IMG/VR virus record: IMGVR_UViG_3300010430_000460
Span: 1 to 23,624 of that record
Source: a virus
Strand: one strand, 5' to 3'
DNA: 23,624 bases
A program made the position numbers and the translations under genes. Positions 1 through 7,234 of this stretch are shown one piece after another (the stretch's first letter is position 1; each line of letters begins with the position of its first letter). The notes below the pieces were generated by a model, which was given only the letters and a program-made list of their open reading frames with translations, made no database searches and had not been told where the DNA came from.

Positions 1-1319
1 AAAAAGCGTTTGTACCAACTTAGTTTCACTTCATCCTCTTCAGGATCTTCATTTGCTTTTTTAGGGTCAACTTTTTTGTTGGCTTCAGGATCTTCTGTTT
101 TAGAATTTTGAATGCTTTGCCTCATGGCTTCACGTTCCTTTTTTAAAGCCTCGTAGTTTTCAGGCTTTGGTATGCTGTAGGTTTCATAAAAGAAATCATC
201 ATCAACTGGTAAGTTTAAATCTGCAACTAATGATTTGTGAATCTCATAGTTTTCCTTTTTATCCAGGTCAACTTCATCACCTTGAATCATAAACTCACCA
301 CCTTGAGTGTTAAAGCCAGCAGCTTCCAATACTTTTATAAAGCGACTGTTAAGTACTTTGCGAGTAAAGGTGATATCACTTTCATGTTTGTTATCATCTT
401 GCTCACCATGCGTTTTGCTTTGTGCATAACCACTAGTGTCAGAGCTTTCAACCGTTTCAGTAGTACCAAGTAATGATTTACTAATCTCTTTATTTAAAAA
501 CTTAATAAAGTCATTATGTATAGTGCTTTGGCCATTTGCACCATCCATTAAGTTTACTTGCGTACCATCAGGACGTACAATAACACCACCAGCTCCAATG
601 TTTAAACTTTCCTGAAGCTGTACACGTTGTGCTTCGTCAAAGCCATCCCAAACTGCATCAATAATTGGTCTGCCAAATACTTGTACAAACATGGCATAAT
701 CACCAACACCACCACGTTTTAAAATGGCATATTGCGCAGCTTTAAGTAGTAAGCCTAAATCTTTTGGGTTGCCAACTTCCATAACGGTTTTGGCATAAAT
801 ACCTTCACGTATGTTTATACCATCATCACCAAGAGCTTGGTATGCAACAATGCCTAAATGTGGTCTGTAGTTTAAACGAGGCAATAAGTTTGCTGAGACT
901 TCCCATTTGCCACTATGGTTTTTCCAAAATTGTGGCTCCATAATAGAGTAACCCCAAAATTTGGAGTTTATAATTTCGGCAACCAAATCATCAAAGCCAA
1001 CGCTATCAATTACATTGTTAATCTCATCAACTGGTTTACCTTCCTTATCTACAAATTGCCAGTTGGCTGTGGTTACAGCATCAATACGTTTACCAATTAC
1101 AGCTTCAACATGGCCATCTAAAACTACATCAGCATAGAGATCATACAATAAGGTTCTGCGAGGTGTTCTAGCTTCAGCACTTTGTAAAGCCTTGCGCCAT
1201 TTTGGTATATCTTGCTCAGTTCTGCTAACTGGACGTACTTCAATTTTTTGTATTACTATTGGAGCAGTTCCACCTCCAGGTGGTGTAACGTTTTTCTCCT
1301 TAAATAAAGTTTTAGCCAT
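1..1319 (-). CDS. Phage portal protein, Mu gp29-like (DUF935), 3' end cut by window edge
   Basis: The portal forms the dodecameric ring at the capsid vertex through which DNA is packaged and to which the tail is joined. The frame starts at ATG 1319 (MAKTLFKEKNV) and stays open for 439 codons to the left edge, so the C-terminus is missing. The call rests on overall resemblance to Mu gp29/DUF935: an N-terminal segment with IPKWRKALQSAEARTPRR, a core with YAILKRGGVGDYAMFVQVFG (the region following Mu-type 'WA.F.E.YG'), the stretch IVRPDGTQVNL, and FLNKEISKSLLGTTET near the end of the core. A Lys/Asp/Glu-rich linker precedes the visible end. It lies 17 bases downstream of the gp36-like gene in the terS-terL-gp36-portal series. 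The minor head protein usually found beside DUF935 portals is not seen; it may lie off the left edge. Confidence 0.88.
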   Translation of the reverse strand, partial: MAKTLFKEKNVTPPGGGTAPIVIQKIEVRPVSRTEQDIPKWRKALQSAEARTPRRTLLYDLYADVVLDGHVEAVIGKRIDAVTTANWQFVDKEGKPVDEINNVIDSVGFDDLVAEIINSKFWGYSIMEPQFWKNHSGKWEVSANLLPRLNYRPHLGIVAYQALGDDGINIREGIYAKTVMEVGNPKDLGLLLKAAQYAILKRGGVGDYAMFVQVFGRPIIDAVWDGFDEAQRVQLQESLNIGAGGVIVRPDGTQVNLMDGANGQSTIHNDFIKFLNKEISKSLLGTTETVESSDTSGYAQSKTHGEQDDNKHESDITFTRKVLNSRFIKVLEAAGFNTQGGEFMIQGDEVDLDKKENYEIHKSLVADLNLPVDDDFFYETYSIPKPENYEALKKEREAMRQSIQNSKTEDPEANKKVDPKKANEDPEEDEVKLSWYKRF

Positions 1320-1336
1320 TATAAAGCGTTTTTAAT

Positions 1337-1744
1337 TTAGTATTTTGTTTCTCGTTTGGTTTCACTGGTTACATGAAACGAGGTATCTAATCCTGTAGTG
1401 GTATTTAGTGGCCAACCATAAGGCACAGTTTTACCACTTTGTACATCTTTAAGCCATTTTATAGCTGAGTTGTATCGGCTTTCTCTAAAATCATCATCAG
1501 CTGCTGCATTAGCCAATGTGATAAAGTGCCAAGTAGCTATATCTTTTAACCACATGAGTAAGGTTTTATCTCTTGCAGAGCCAGTTTCGGCAAAAATGGT
1601 ATCAATATCATAGCGTGACAAATAGCCTTTGGCTTCACCAATAGCAGCTGCAATAGCCTCATCAATTAACGTGCTGTCGCTTCGGCTAATGGTTGTAATT
1701 TGCTCAGTGTATAAATGTGTTTTTAAGTCGGCTTCTAGTAGCAT
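1337..1744 (-). CDS. Gp36-like phage protein (DUF1320), head-tail connector candidate
   Basis: A 135-residue, mostly helical protein resembling the Mu gp36/DUF1320 family, whose members sit among head genes and are thought to help join head and tail. The sequence has the typical layout: an N-terminal strand and helix (LLEADLKTHLYTEQITTISR), an Ala-rich helix with DEAIAAAIGEAKGYLSRYD, a central helix with LLMWLKDIATWHFI, and a C-terminal helix (YNSAIKWLKDVQSGK) followed by PYGWP. The start at 1744 lies two bases after the terL stop, so the two genes are probably translationally coupled. Family identity is by recognition of the layout, not by a search; the exact role is inferred. Confidence 0.75.
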   Translation of the reverse strand: MLLEADLKTHLYTEQITTISRSDSTLIDEAIAAAIGEAKGYLSRYDIDTIFAETGSARDKTLLMWLKDIATWHFITLANAAADDDFRESRYNSAIKWLKDVQSGKTVPYGWPLNTTTGLDTSFHVTSETKRETKY

Positions 1745-1746
1745 AA

Positions 1747-3249
1747 TTAAAAGTGTTTTGCAGAGTTTCTGCGTTGATATTTTTGTGTTGAAATTAAATT
1801 CATGTTGGCAGATGTTTTGCTATCTACAACCCATTTTGCACCTTCAACAGCATCAGGAGCATCATCATTGGCTCTACTTTTTGGTGAGAGTGCTAAAAAT
1901 TGACCTTCAGCTGCTTGCATTTCTTCAGTATCTCTAAGCTGCTCATTAAATACAAGTTTACCAGCTCTGTTTATAGGTTCAAGATTACTCTCAATCCTGT
2001 GGTACTTATCAGGCTTTTTACGCTCATCTGCTTTAGGATGTATGGCCACACCATGACGTTTGTTGGCTTCTTTTATTTCAAGCTTAATTGGGTCGTCAAT
2101 CCAAGGCCATTCAATATAATAGTAGATTGGTACTTTAGAGCCAAAGTCTTTTTGTATTTCGTAGTTCCAATCCAACATTTTTGCAGTGGTGGTTTGAGCG
2201 CAATGCATACGTAATACATGGTATTCGTTTTTCCATCTACCAATTAGAGCTGTAGCTTTATAGTCGCCTTTTTTCTTGTACGATGGATCTGTATAAGCCA
2301 CCAGAAATTTATAATCTCGTAATGGTCGCATTTTACCATAAGTAAGACTCTTAAACACCTTACCAAGCACAATAGGTGTGTTGTAGTATTCCTTTTGAAT
2401 GGAAGCCCAACTCATGGTTCGTAAAGCAATATCAATAAGTGCTTCTGTGTTTTTTTGTGGCCAAGAGCTGTTGCCTTCTTTGTCACGAATATTAATAACA
2501 TCAGCCTTATCAGCTTTTTTTATGGCTCTTTTAATACAGCAATTTTCAGCAATAATGTTACCACACCACAATACCAATAATGATTTTGAAATGGAACGTG
2601 TTGCCAATACAGCTTGCTCAAACCAATCCCATTTTTGATCTACAATGTCAGGGTTTCTACAATCTACATCAGTATCAAAATCATCCATTAAAATAATATC
2701 TGGTCGTATCTCTTCATTACGCAAACCTCTAGGAGACTGCCTTGCACCTAAAGCCACAAAGGACACTCCAAGCTTGGTATTAAACGCAGTGTCTGTCCAA
2801 TCACCAAAGGTCATTTGCTTACCATAATCATTAATGATACGTTGGTTGTTTTCCAGGTTTAATTTATATGGCTTCAGTAATTTGGTAGCACTATCTAAGT
2901 TGGCACTTATAAGCAACACAAACCGTTTTTGTTTGGTTAGTGTGAGCTTCATAACTTCCATCATGGTACGAGAAGATTTTGCAAGCTCTCTACTCCAAGC
3001 TCTAACCTCATACCATTCAGGATTATTCATAATACGTCTGGTAGATCGTTTATGAAAAGGAGCTGGCTCGCTGGTGTAATAGTTTGGAAAGTAGTATTTA
3101 AACCAAGCTTCATTATCTTTTTCCAGCTGCTCAATACGTTTTAGTTTATCCTCTTGCGTTTCAGAATGATCTACAACAGTACTGCGTATTAAGTCCTGTA
3201 CATATTTATCCCAAAAAGCAATGGCTTTTTTATCTTCAACTTGGCTCAT
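1747..3249 (-). CDS. terL: Terminase large subunit, Mu gp28-like
   Basis: The packaging motor ATPase and headful/end-cutting nuclease, 500 residues, within the normal size range. ATPase half: a Walker-A-like loop RELAKSSRT (87-95), a coupling-type ARQSPRGLR (169-177) and Walker B IILMDD (185-190). Nuclease half (RNase H fold): acidic residues fit at D321 (VAYTDPSY), E380 (YYYIEWPW) and D466 (NDDAPDAVEGA). The N-terminal adaptor region has FPNYYTSEPAPFHK, typical of gp28-like terminases. The ATG overlaps the stop of the 40-residue micro-ORF upstream (ATGA), implying coupled translation. Motif assignments are by eye; the overall call is strong. Confidence 0.93.
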   Translation of the reverse strand: MSQVEDKKAIAFWDKYVQDLIRSTVVDHSETQEDKLKRIEQLEKDNEAWFKYYFPNYYTSEPAPFHKRSTRRIMNNPEWYEVRAWSRELAKSSRTMMEVMKLTLTKQKRFVLLISANLDSATKLLKPYKLNLENNQRIINDYGKQMTFGDWTDTAFNTKLGVSFVALGARQSPRGLRNEEIRPDIILMDDFDTDVDCRNPDIVDQKWDWFEQAVLATRSISKSLLVLWCGNIIAENCCIKRAIKKADKADVINIRDKEGNSSWPQKNTEALIDIALRTMSWASIQKEYYNTPIVLGKVFKSLTYGKMRPLRDYKFLVAYTDPSYKKKGDYKATALIGRWKNEYHVLRMHCAQTTTAKMLDWNYEIQKDFGSKVPIYYYIEWPWIDDPIKLEIKEANKRHGVAIHPKADERKKPDKYHRIESNLEPINRAGKLVFNEQLRDTEEMQAAEGQFLALSPKSRANDDAPDAVEGAKWVVDSKTSANMNLISTQKYQRRNSAKHF

Positions 3250-3368
3250 ACTATAAAATAAATTCTATGATATCTAATTTCCAAACCATCTAAGCTCATT
3301 ATAGGAATGTCTATCCAGGAAGCATACACCTTTTTACTTTTTCGTTTATAACGTGTGTTCTTACTCAT
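3246..3368 (-). CDS. 40-residue basic micro-ORF between terS and terL
   Basis: ATG at 3368-3366 overlaps the terS stop (TAATG) and its TGA overlaps the terL start (ATGA), so the frame exactly fills the gap between the two terminase genes. The product begins MSKNTRYKRKSKKVY and ends YHRIYFIV. It is very basic in its first half (eight Lys/Arg in the first 13 residues) and hydrophobic/aromatic at the end. No family is recognised. The double coupling argues for real translation rather than chance; a DNA- or terminase-binding peptide is a guess from charge and context only. Confidence 0.6.
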   Translation of the reverse strand: MSKNTRYKRKSKKVYASWIDIPIMSLDGLEIRYHRIYFIV

Positions 3369-3817
3369 TACAGTTTGCTTTTAATAAAACCATCTACATA
3401 CTTACTAAGTTCTTGAGCTTTTTCTAAATCTACTTTACGTACAAACTCAAGCAATCCAGTACACGCATGTATAATTTCTGGCAAAGCAGCTTTGGTTTCA
3501 AGTTCTTTAATATCTTTTACCAACTTTCTACGTACATCACCAAGTTTGCTATCGGCAAAACGCTGTCCAGCATCAAAGGTTTGTATGTATTCGTTTATTT
3601 CAACCAACTCATTAAGTAGGTTGGCCATTTGCTCCTCACGAGTGAGTAAGAAGTTTTTTTGCAGTTTTCCCCAGCCACCTTCATTAAACCACTTATTCAT
3701 GGTCTGTGCAGATGTGCCAACACGTTCAGCAGCCTCTTTTTGTGACAGCTTCTCTTTGGTAATCAGGATTTTTGCATAATCCTTTTTTTGCTGATTTGTA
3801 AGTTTATTTGCTCCCAT
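3368..3817 (-). CDS. terS: Terminase small subunit-like DNA-binding protein
   Basis: First gene of the packaging operon; it should recognise phage DNA and load the large subunit. The N-terminal third contains a helix-turn-helix with KEKLSQKEAAERVGTSAQTM followed by NKWFNEGGW (about residues 20-48), the common form in small terminases of Mu-like and other phages. The rest is helical with a predicted coiled-coil oligomerisation region (ANLLNELVEINEYIQTF; KLVKDIKELETKAALP). I chose ATG 3817 (MGANKLTNQQ, 149 residues); a TTG three codons upstream at 3826 would add only three residues. The divergent intergenic region and its inverted repeat lie upstream. Confidence 0.8.
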   Translation of the reverse strand: MGANKLTNQQKKDYAKILITKEKLSQKEAAERVGTSAQTMNKWFNEGGWGKLQKNFLLTREEQMANLLNELVEINEYIQTFDAGQRFADSKLGDVRRKLVKDIKELETKAALPEIIHACTGLLEFVRKVDLEKAQELSKYVDGFIKSKL

Positions 3818-3992
3818 ATAAAACAAATTTGCACCTTATAATGCACTCCCTAAAATGCAATATTTTTAAGCATCCTTTTTACTACACACTAAGCATGCAG
3901 TAAGCTGTATGCTTACGATTTCGCAATTTTTTTACACCAAAAAAGCAAGGTTAATTTGTTTTATTAATCGGTTGCACAAAAGCACAGATACT
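3818..3992. promoter_or_regulatory. Divergent promoter/operator region between packaging and capsid operons
   Basis: This gap separates terS (minus) from the protease/scaffold gene (plus) and must drive at least one of the two operons. It holds three TAAGCAT boxes at 3867-3873, 3890-3896 and, inverted, 3909-3915. The last two form an 11-bp inverted repeat described separately. It also holds repeated TGCAC at about 3830 and 3843. No perfect Bacteroidota -7 TAnnTTTG with a -33 TTG is visible; near matches exist on both strands (TTAATTTG plus, CAAATTTG minus). Promoter function is inferred from layout. Confidence 0.5.
3890..3915. repeat. 11-bp inverted repeat, 4-base loop (operator or leader hairpin)
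   Basis: Arms TAAGCATGCAG (3890-3900) and CTGTATGCTTA (3905-3915) flank TAAG. In DNA there is one mismatch; in RNA that position is a G-U pair, so the hairpin would be fully paired. It lies 77 bases before the protease start and 72 bases before the terS start. No T-run follows, so it is not a terminator. A dyad operator for a phage regulator is the simplest reading. Confidence 0.6.
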
Positions 3993-4991
3993 ATGAAAAA
4001 AACCAGTAAACGCTTTGTACTCTCTAGTGAGATTAAAAACGACAAAGGCTTTCGAGTTCGTACTTCAGGCATTAGGCTTGCAGACTATGAGCTGAATCCT
4101 ATAATGCTATTTATGCATCAACGTCCTAAGGGTGTAAGTAAAGATGAAGTGCTGCCAATAGGTAATGTAGTTGATATTAAACTAGAAAACGGAAAGTTAA
4201 CAGGCTGTTTAGCATTTGATGAAACAGACGACTTTGCAATGAAGCTTTACACTAAGGTTGAAAACGGAACGCTTCGCATGGTAAGTGCTGGCTTAGTTCC
4301 ATTAACCTGGAGTAAAGATCCATCTGGTGAGGTTTGGCTTGAAACATCAACCCTAAAAGAAATAAGCTTGGTTGATATTGGCTCAAACGCTGAAGCTGTT
4401 GCTGTAACCTTATATGATGAGCAAGATAACATCATTAACCTTTCACTTGAAGATATCAAATCAAATTTTAAACCAGATAATACCATGAAATTAATTCAAT
4501 TAAGCGCACTTGCTGTGCTTCCAATGTTAAAGCTAAGTGCAGATGCAACTCCAGAAGAGGCACAAAATGCAATTAGTGAATTAGTGACGCTTGCTAATAC
4601 GCAATCGACAGAAATAGTCACTTTAAAATCTGAGCGTGATGATTTTAAAACCAAGTATGAAGCTGAAGTAAAACTTAGCTCTGAGGCTAAAATTACATCA
4701 TTGTTGGATGGTGCAGTTGCCAAAGGAAAGTTTGTTGAAGGTGATCGTGCTAAATGGGTAAAATTAGCCAACGCTGATTTTGATGGCACAAAAGACATCT
4801 TAGATGGTATGGCAGAAGCTAAATCAGTTTCTAGCCAAATTGATGAAGGTAAAGCAGATAATGCATTACTAAAAATGAGCTATGATGAGCTTGACAAAGC
4901 TAACCAATTGGTGACGCTTAAAGCTGAGAATTTACCAGCTTTTAAAGAGAAGTTCAAAGCCAAGTTTGGTAGAGAGTATAAAGAAAACTAG
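3993..4991 (+). CDS. Prohead protease fused to capsid scaffold
   Basis: 332 residues. Residues 1-140 resemble the HK97-type prohead protease: VRTSGIRLADYELNPIMLFM, a likely catalytic His at 42 (FMHQ), LPIGNVVDIKLENGKLTG, a likely catalytic Ser at 98 (MVSAG), and EISLVDIGSNAEAV. Residues 165-332 look like a scaffold of the Mu gpI C-terminal type: helical, coiled-coil (STEIVTLKSERDDFKTKYEA) and charged. This one gene should both template and mature the procapsid. ATG 3993 (MKKTSKRF) is preferred because a longer frame from 3909 would put the coding start inside the inverted repeat and add non-conserved sequence. An in-frame Met at 165 (nucleotide 4485) could start a separate scaffold product, as in other fused protease/scaffold genes. 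The major capsid gene follows after 73 bases. Confidence 0.85.
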   Translation: MKKTSKRFVLSSEIKNDKGFRVRTSGIRLADYELNPIMLFMHQRPKGVSKDEVLPIGNVVDIKLENGKLTGCLAFDETDDFAMKLYTKVENGTLRMVSAGLVPLTWSKDPSGEVWLETSTLKEISLVDIGSNAEAVAVTLYDEQDNIINLSLEDIKSNFKPDNTMKLIQLSALAVLPMLKLSADATPEEAQNAISELVTLANTQSTEIVTLKSERDDFKTKYEAEVKLSSEAKITSLLDGAVAKGKFVEGDRAKWVKLANADFDGTKDILDGMAEAKSVSSQIDEGKADNALLKMSYDELDKANQLVTLKAENLPAFKEKFKAKFGREYKEN

Positions 4992-5064
4992 TAGCAGCTA
5001 CACTGAGGCTAGAGAGTATTAAGTATAAGCTAAAAATTAATTTACACACAAACCTAAATTCACA

Positions 5065-6186
5065 ATGAAAAACAAGAAATTAAATTTAAAGAACTACCTA
5101 TATAACTTTGTTGTAGTACTTTTTGTAGCTGCACTATTTGTGCAAATTACGCCAGCTGTAGCAGCCTCTAGTGCTGTGGTAGCTTTGGCGACTGGAACAG
5201 CTTTGAGCTATGTGCAAATGCCTAGTGCTGCATTTATGGCCATACAAGTTGAGATTTGGCAAAATCACATTGAGGAAGAAATTTTTAAAGATAACAGTTT
5301 CCTTAGATTATCACACAACGCAGATGATTACGTGATTAACTCTAAAGCAGTGCATATACCACAATCAGGTGGCTCTGGAACAGTTGTTAAAAACAGAACT
5401 TCATTACCAGCAACAGTTCGTAAACGTACTGATTCTGATGTGATTTACTTACTGGATGAGTTTACCACAGATCCAGTTTTAATTCCACATGCAGACACTA
5501 AAGAGCTAAGCTACGATAAGAGAGCTTCAGTACTTGGTGAAGATCGTGATAAGATTGTTGAAAGCGTTGCAGAAGAAACCATTTACAACTGGTTAAAATC
5601 TCCAGTGTATGGTACGTATGGAGCAACTACATTGCCAGCTGGTAATGTGTTACCAACTACAGGAGCATCAGTAGCTGCAACTGCACCAAGCGCAACAGGA
5701 ACTCGTAAAGCTGCAACCAGAACAGACTTACAGTCTATGCAAACGTTCTTCAGACAGCAAAAGCGTTGGTTTGAAGGTAAAATGCACTGTATGTTACCTC
5801 CAACAATGTTGGCAGAGTTATTTCCAGCAGATGATATTGTAACAGCAACTTACATGCAAAATGTAACTGAAGCTGAGCGCAGACAAGGTGTGATTATGAA
5901 AGCTTATGGCTGGAACATTATGGTAAGAAGCTCTGTAGCTCGTTTACAAACCGATGGTACAATTTTAGCTCCAGGAGCAGCTGGAACTACAACTGATAAC
6001 GAAGCAGCTTTATTCTGGTATCAGGATGCTGTTGAGTTCGCCTTTGGTGGTGTTGAAGCTTTTGAAAACTTGAAAGACCCTCAGTACTATGGTGATATTT
6101 ATTCATTCTTAGTAAGAGCTGGTTCAAGAGCTAGACGAGTTGGATATGAAGGTATTGCTTTATTACAGCAAGCTCCAACTGCTTAA
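5065..6186 (+). CDS. Major capsid protein with signal-peptide-like N-terminus
   Basis: 373 residues, in the position of the major capsid gene directly after the protease/scaffold and followed by a terminator, as expected for the most highly expressed phage protein. The body fits capsid proteins: DLQSMQTFFRQQKRWFEGK, MHCMLPPTMLAELFP, AYGWNIMVRSS and AVEFAFGGVEAFENLKDP with YGDIYSFLVRAGSR near the C-terminus. The oddity is the N-terminus: a basic stretch (MKNKKLNLKN), a hydrophobic core at 14-28 (FVVVLFVAALFVQIT) and an A-V-A site at 31-33, indistinguishable by eye from a Sec signal peptide. In HK97-like assembly an N-terminal arm is removed by the prohead protease, so this segment may be trimmed or may anchor procapsids to the membrane. 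No alternative Met before 51 would remove it cleanly. Confidence 0.82.
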   Translation: MKNKKLNLKNYLYNFVVVLFVAALFVQITPAVAASSAVVALATGTALSYVQMPSAAFMAIQVEIWQNHIEEEIFKDNSFLRLSHNADDYVINSKAVHIPQSGGSGTVVKNRTSLPATVRKRTDSDVIYLLDEFTTDPVLIPHADTKELSYDKRASVLGEDRDKIVESVAEETIYNWLKSPVYGTYGATTLPAGNVLPTTGASVAATAPSATGTRKAATRTDLQSMQTFFRQQKRWFEGKMHCMLPPTMLAELFPADDIVTATYMQNVTEAERRQGVIMKAYGWNIMVRSSVARLQTDGTILAPGAAGTTTDNEAALFWYQDAVEFAFGGVEAFENLKDPQYYGDIYSFLVRAGSRARRVGYEGIALLQQAPTA

Positions 6187-6214
6187 TTAACTTAAAATAT
6201 TTTGATTGGTCGGA

Positions 6215-6257
6215 AGAGTGAGTTACCAACCTGACGGACGATACTCACTCTTTTTTT
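6215..6257 (+). terminator. Rho-independent terminator after the major capsid gene
   Basis: Perfect 9-bp stem AGAGTGAGT (6215-6223) / ACTCACTCT (6243-6251) with a 19-base loop, running directly into seven T residues (6251-6257). It lies 28 bases after the capsid stop and 14 bases before the next start. It probably lowers downstream transcription relative to the capsid gene. Confidence 0.85.
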
Positions 6258-6270
6258 AAAAACAAAACTT

Positions 6271-6738
6271 GTGAAACACTTTAACCTCATACTCATTTTT
6301 GTACTGCTTTTTTCAGCATGCAGATCTGCAAGGCCAAAAGTAGAAACTCACAAAACCGTTACAGACACCACGACCACCAAAGTACGAGTTGAAACTAAGT
6401 ATGACACCATACGTATTCCAGGAGACACTGTAACCATTAGAGTGCCTTTTGAGAAACTTACTGAGCAACCAATTGTATTTGCTTCTAAAACAGGACATAT
6501 TAAAGCAGCTGTTAGTAAAACCAATGATTTGGTAGAGGTGCAGTGTTATGTTGATGAGCTAATAAAAATTATTGAATCTCAAAACACAACCATTGAGACT
6601 TTAACCAAACGCTTGGAAACTCAGGAAACAACAATTACAGAAACCGAATATAAAACGCCTTGGTACATGAAGGCCTTAGCCTTAATTGGTGGTATAGTGC
6701 TGCTTATTTTCGGAATCAAATATTTTAAACCTTTTTAA
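6271..6738 (+). CDS. Lipoprotein with C-terminal TM segment; unimolecular spanin (u-spanin) candidate
   Basis: 155 residues starting at GTG 6271; no in-frame ATG precedes the signal peptide. Residues 1-17 form a lipoprotein signal ending FSAC with C17 the likely lipidated residue (Phe at -3 is slightly atypical). The middle is Thr/Val-rich and strand-like (DTTTTKVRVETKYDTIRIPG), then coiled-coil (DELIKIIESQNTTIETLTKR). Residues 133-151 form a single C-terminal TM helix (ALALIGGIVLLIFGIKYF) with a short basic end. A lipid anchor at the N-terminus plus an inner-membrane anchor at the C-terminus is the defining topology of u-spanins such as T1 gp11, which fuse outer and inner membranes at the end of lysis. 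Its place between capsid and tail genes, far from the amidase, is unusual. A structural or receptor-blocking lipoprotein is the alternative. Confidence 0.6.
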   Translation: MKHFNLILIFVLLFSACRSARPKVETHKTVTDTTTTKVRVETKYDTIRIPGDTVTIRVPFEKLTEQPIVFASKTGHIKAAVSKTNDLVEVQCYVDELIKIIESQNTTIETLTKRLETQETTITETEYKTPWYMKALALIGGIVLLIFGIKYFKPF

Positions 6739-6751
6739 AAACCTTTTTAAA

Positions 6752-7207
6752 ATGTCAAAAGAAAATAGTAGAGAGCGCAGAATTGAACTCATGTTAGCGC
6801 ATAACCAACACATCCAAACGCTGTACGTTACAGCAGACGACCAAGGATTTGAAAAAGAATCTTCAGCTGAAGCTCACACCAACAGATTGGTAGATAAAAC
6901 TATTGAGGCAGTTAAAAACCCTCATTATAAAAAACCTGTAGTGAATCTTCCAGGAACATCAGGAACAGCACCAACAGATACTCCAGCTCCTGAAGCTGAT
7001 GAGACTAACATACTAGACAATAGCATTGGCGACCTTAAAAAAGCACTTCAGGATGTTACAGATATTGAAGCTTTAGAAGCATTAAAGTCTGAAGAGGAAG
7101 CAGCCGAAAAGCCACGTAAAGGAGCTTTAGATGCTATTGATGCACGTATTGCAGAAATACAAACAGCAGCAGCCAATGGTTTGGATGTTGATGAGGAAGA
7201 GGAATAA
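6752..7207 (+). CDS. Acidic helical phage protein of unknown function
   Basis: 151 residues, beginning 13 bases after the spanin-like gene. The N-terminal part has an extended segment (QHIQTLYVTADDQGF; EAHTNRLVDKTIEAVK), then a Pro/Thr/Ala-rich linker (GTSGTAPTDTPAPEADE). The C-terminal part is a helical hairpin with IGDLKKALQDVTDIEALEAL, KSEEEAAEKPRKGALDAI and DARIAEIQ, reminiscent of short HeH/LEM-like or fragment-binding modules. It ends in DVDEEEE. The position between capsid and tail tube suggests a head-completion, neck or decoration role, but no family is recognised with confidence. Confidence 0.6.
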   Translation: MSKENSRERRIELMLAHNQHIQTLYVTADDQGFEKESSAEAHTNRLVDKTIEAVKNPHYKKPVVNLPGTSGTAPTDTPAPEADETNILDNSIGDLKKALQDVTDIEALEALKSEEEAAEKPRKGALDAIDARIAEIQTAAANGLDVDEEEE

Positions 7208-7234
7208 TCGTTTAACCTAATAATAAAACAAATT

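Noticed and set aside
237-1121. Open frames on the plus strand opposite the portal gene
   Set aside because: They are antisense to a well-supported portal frame, with unstructured composition and no start context.
3909-3992. Longer start for the protease/scaffold gene (28 extra residues)
   Set aside because: It would begin inside the 11-bp inverted repeat and adds sequence unlike prohead proteases; MKKTSKRF at 3993 is a normal start.
5103-5110. TAACTTTG, a match to the Bacteroidota -7 consensus
   Set aside because: It lies within the capsid coding sequence (Tyr-Asn-Phe codons), with no TTG at the proper distance upstream.
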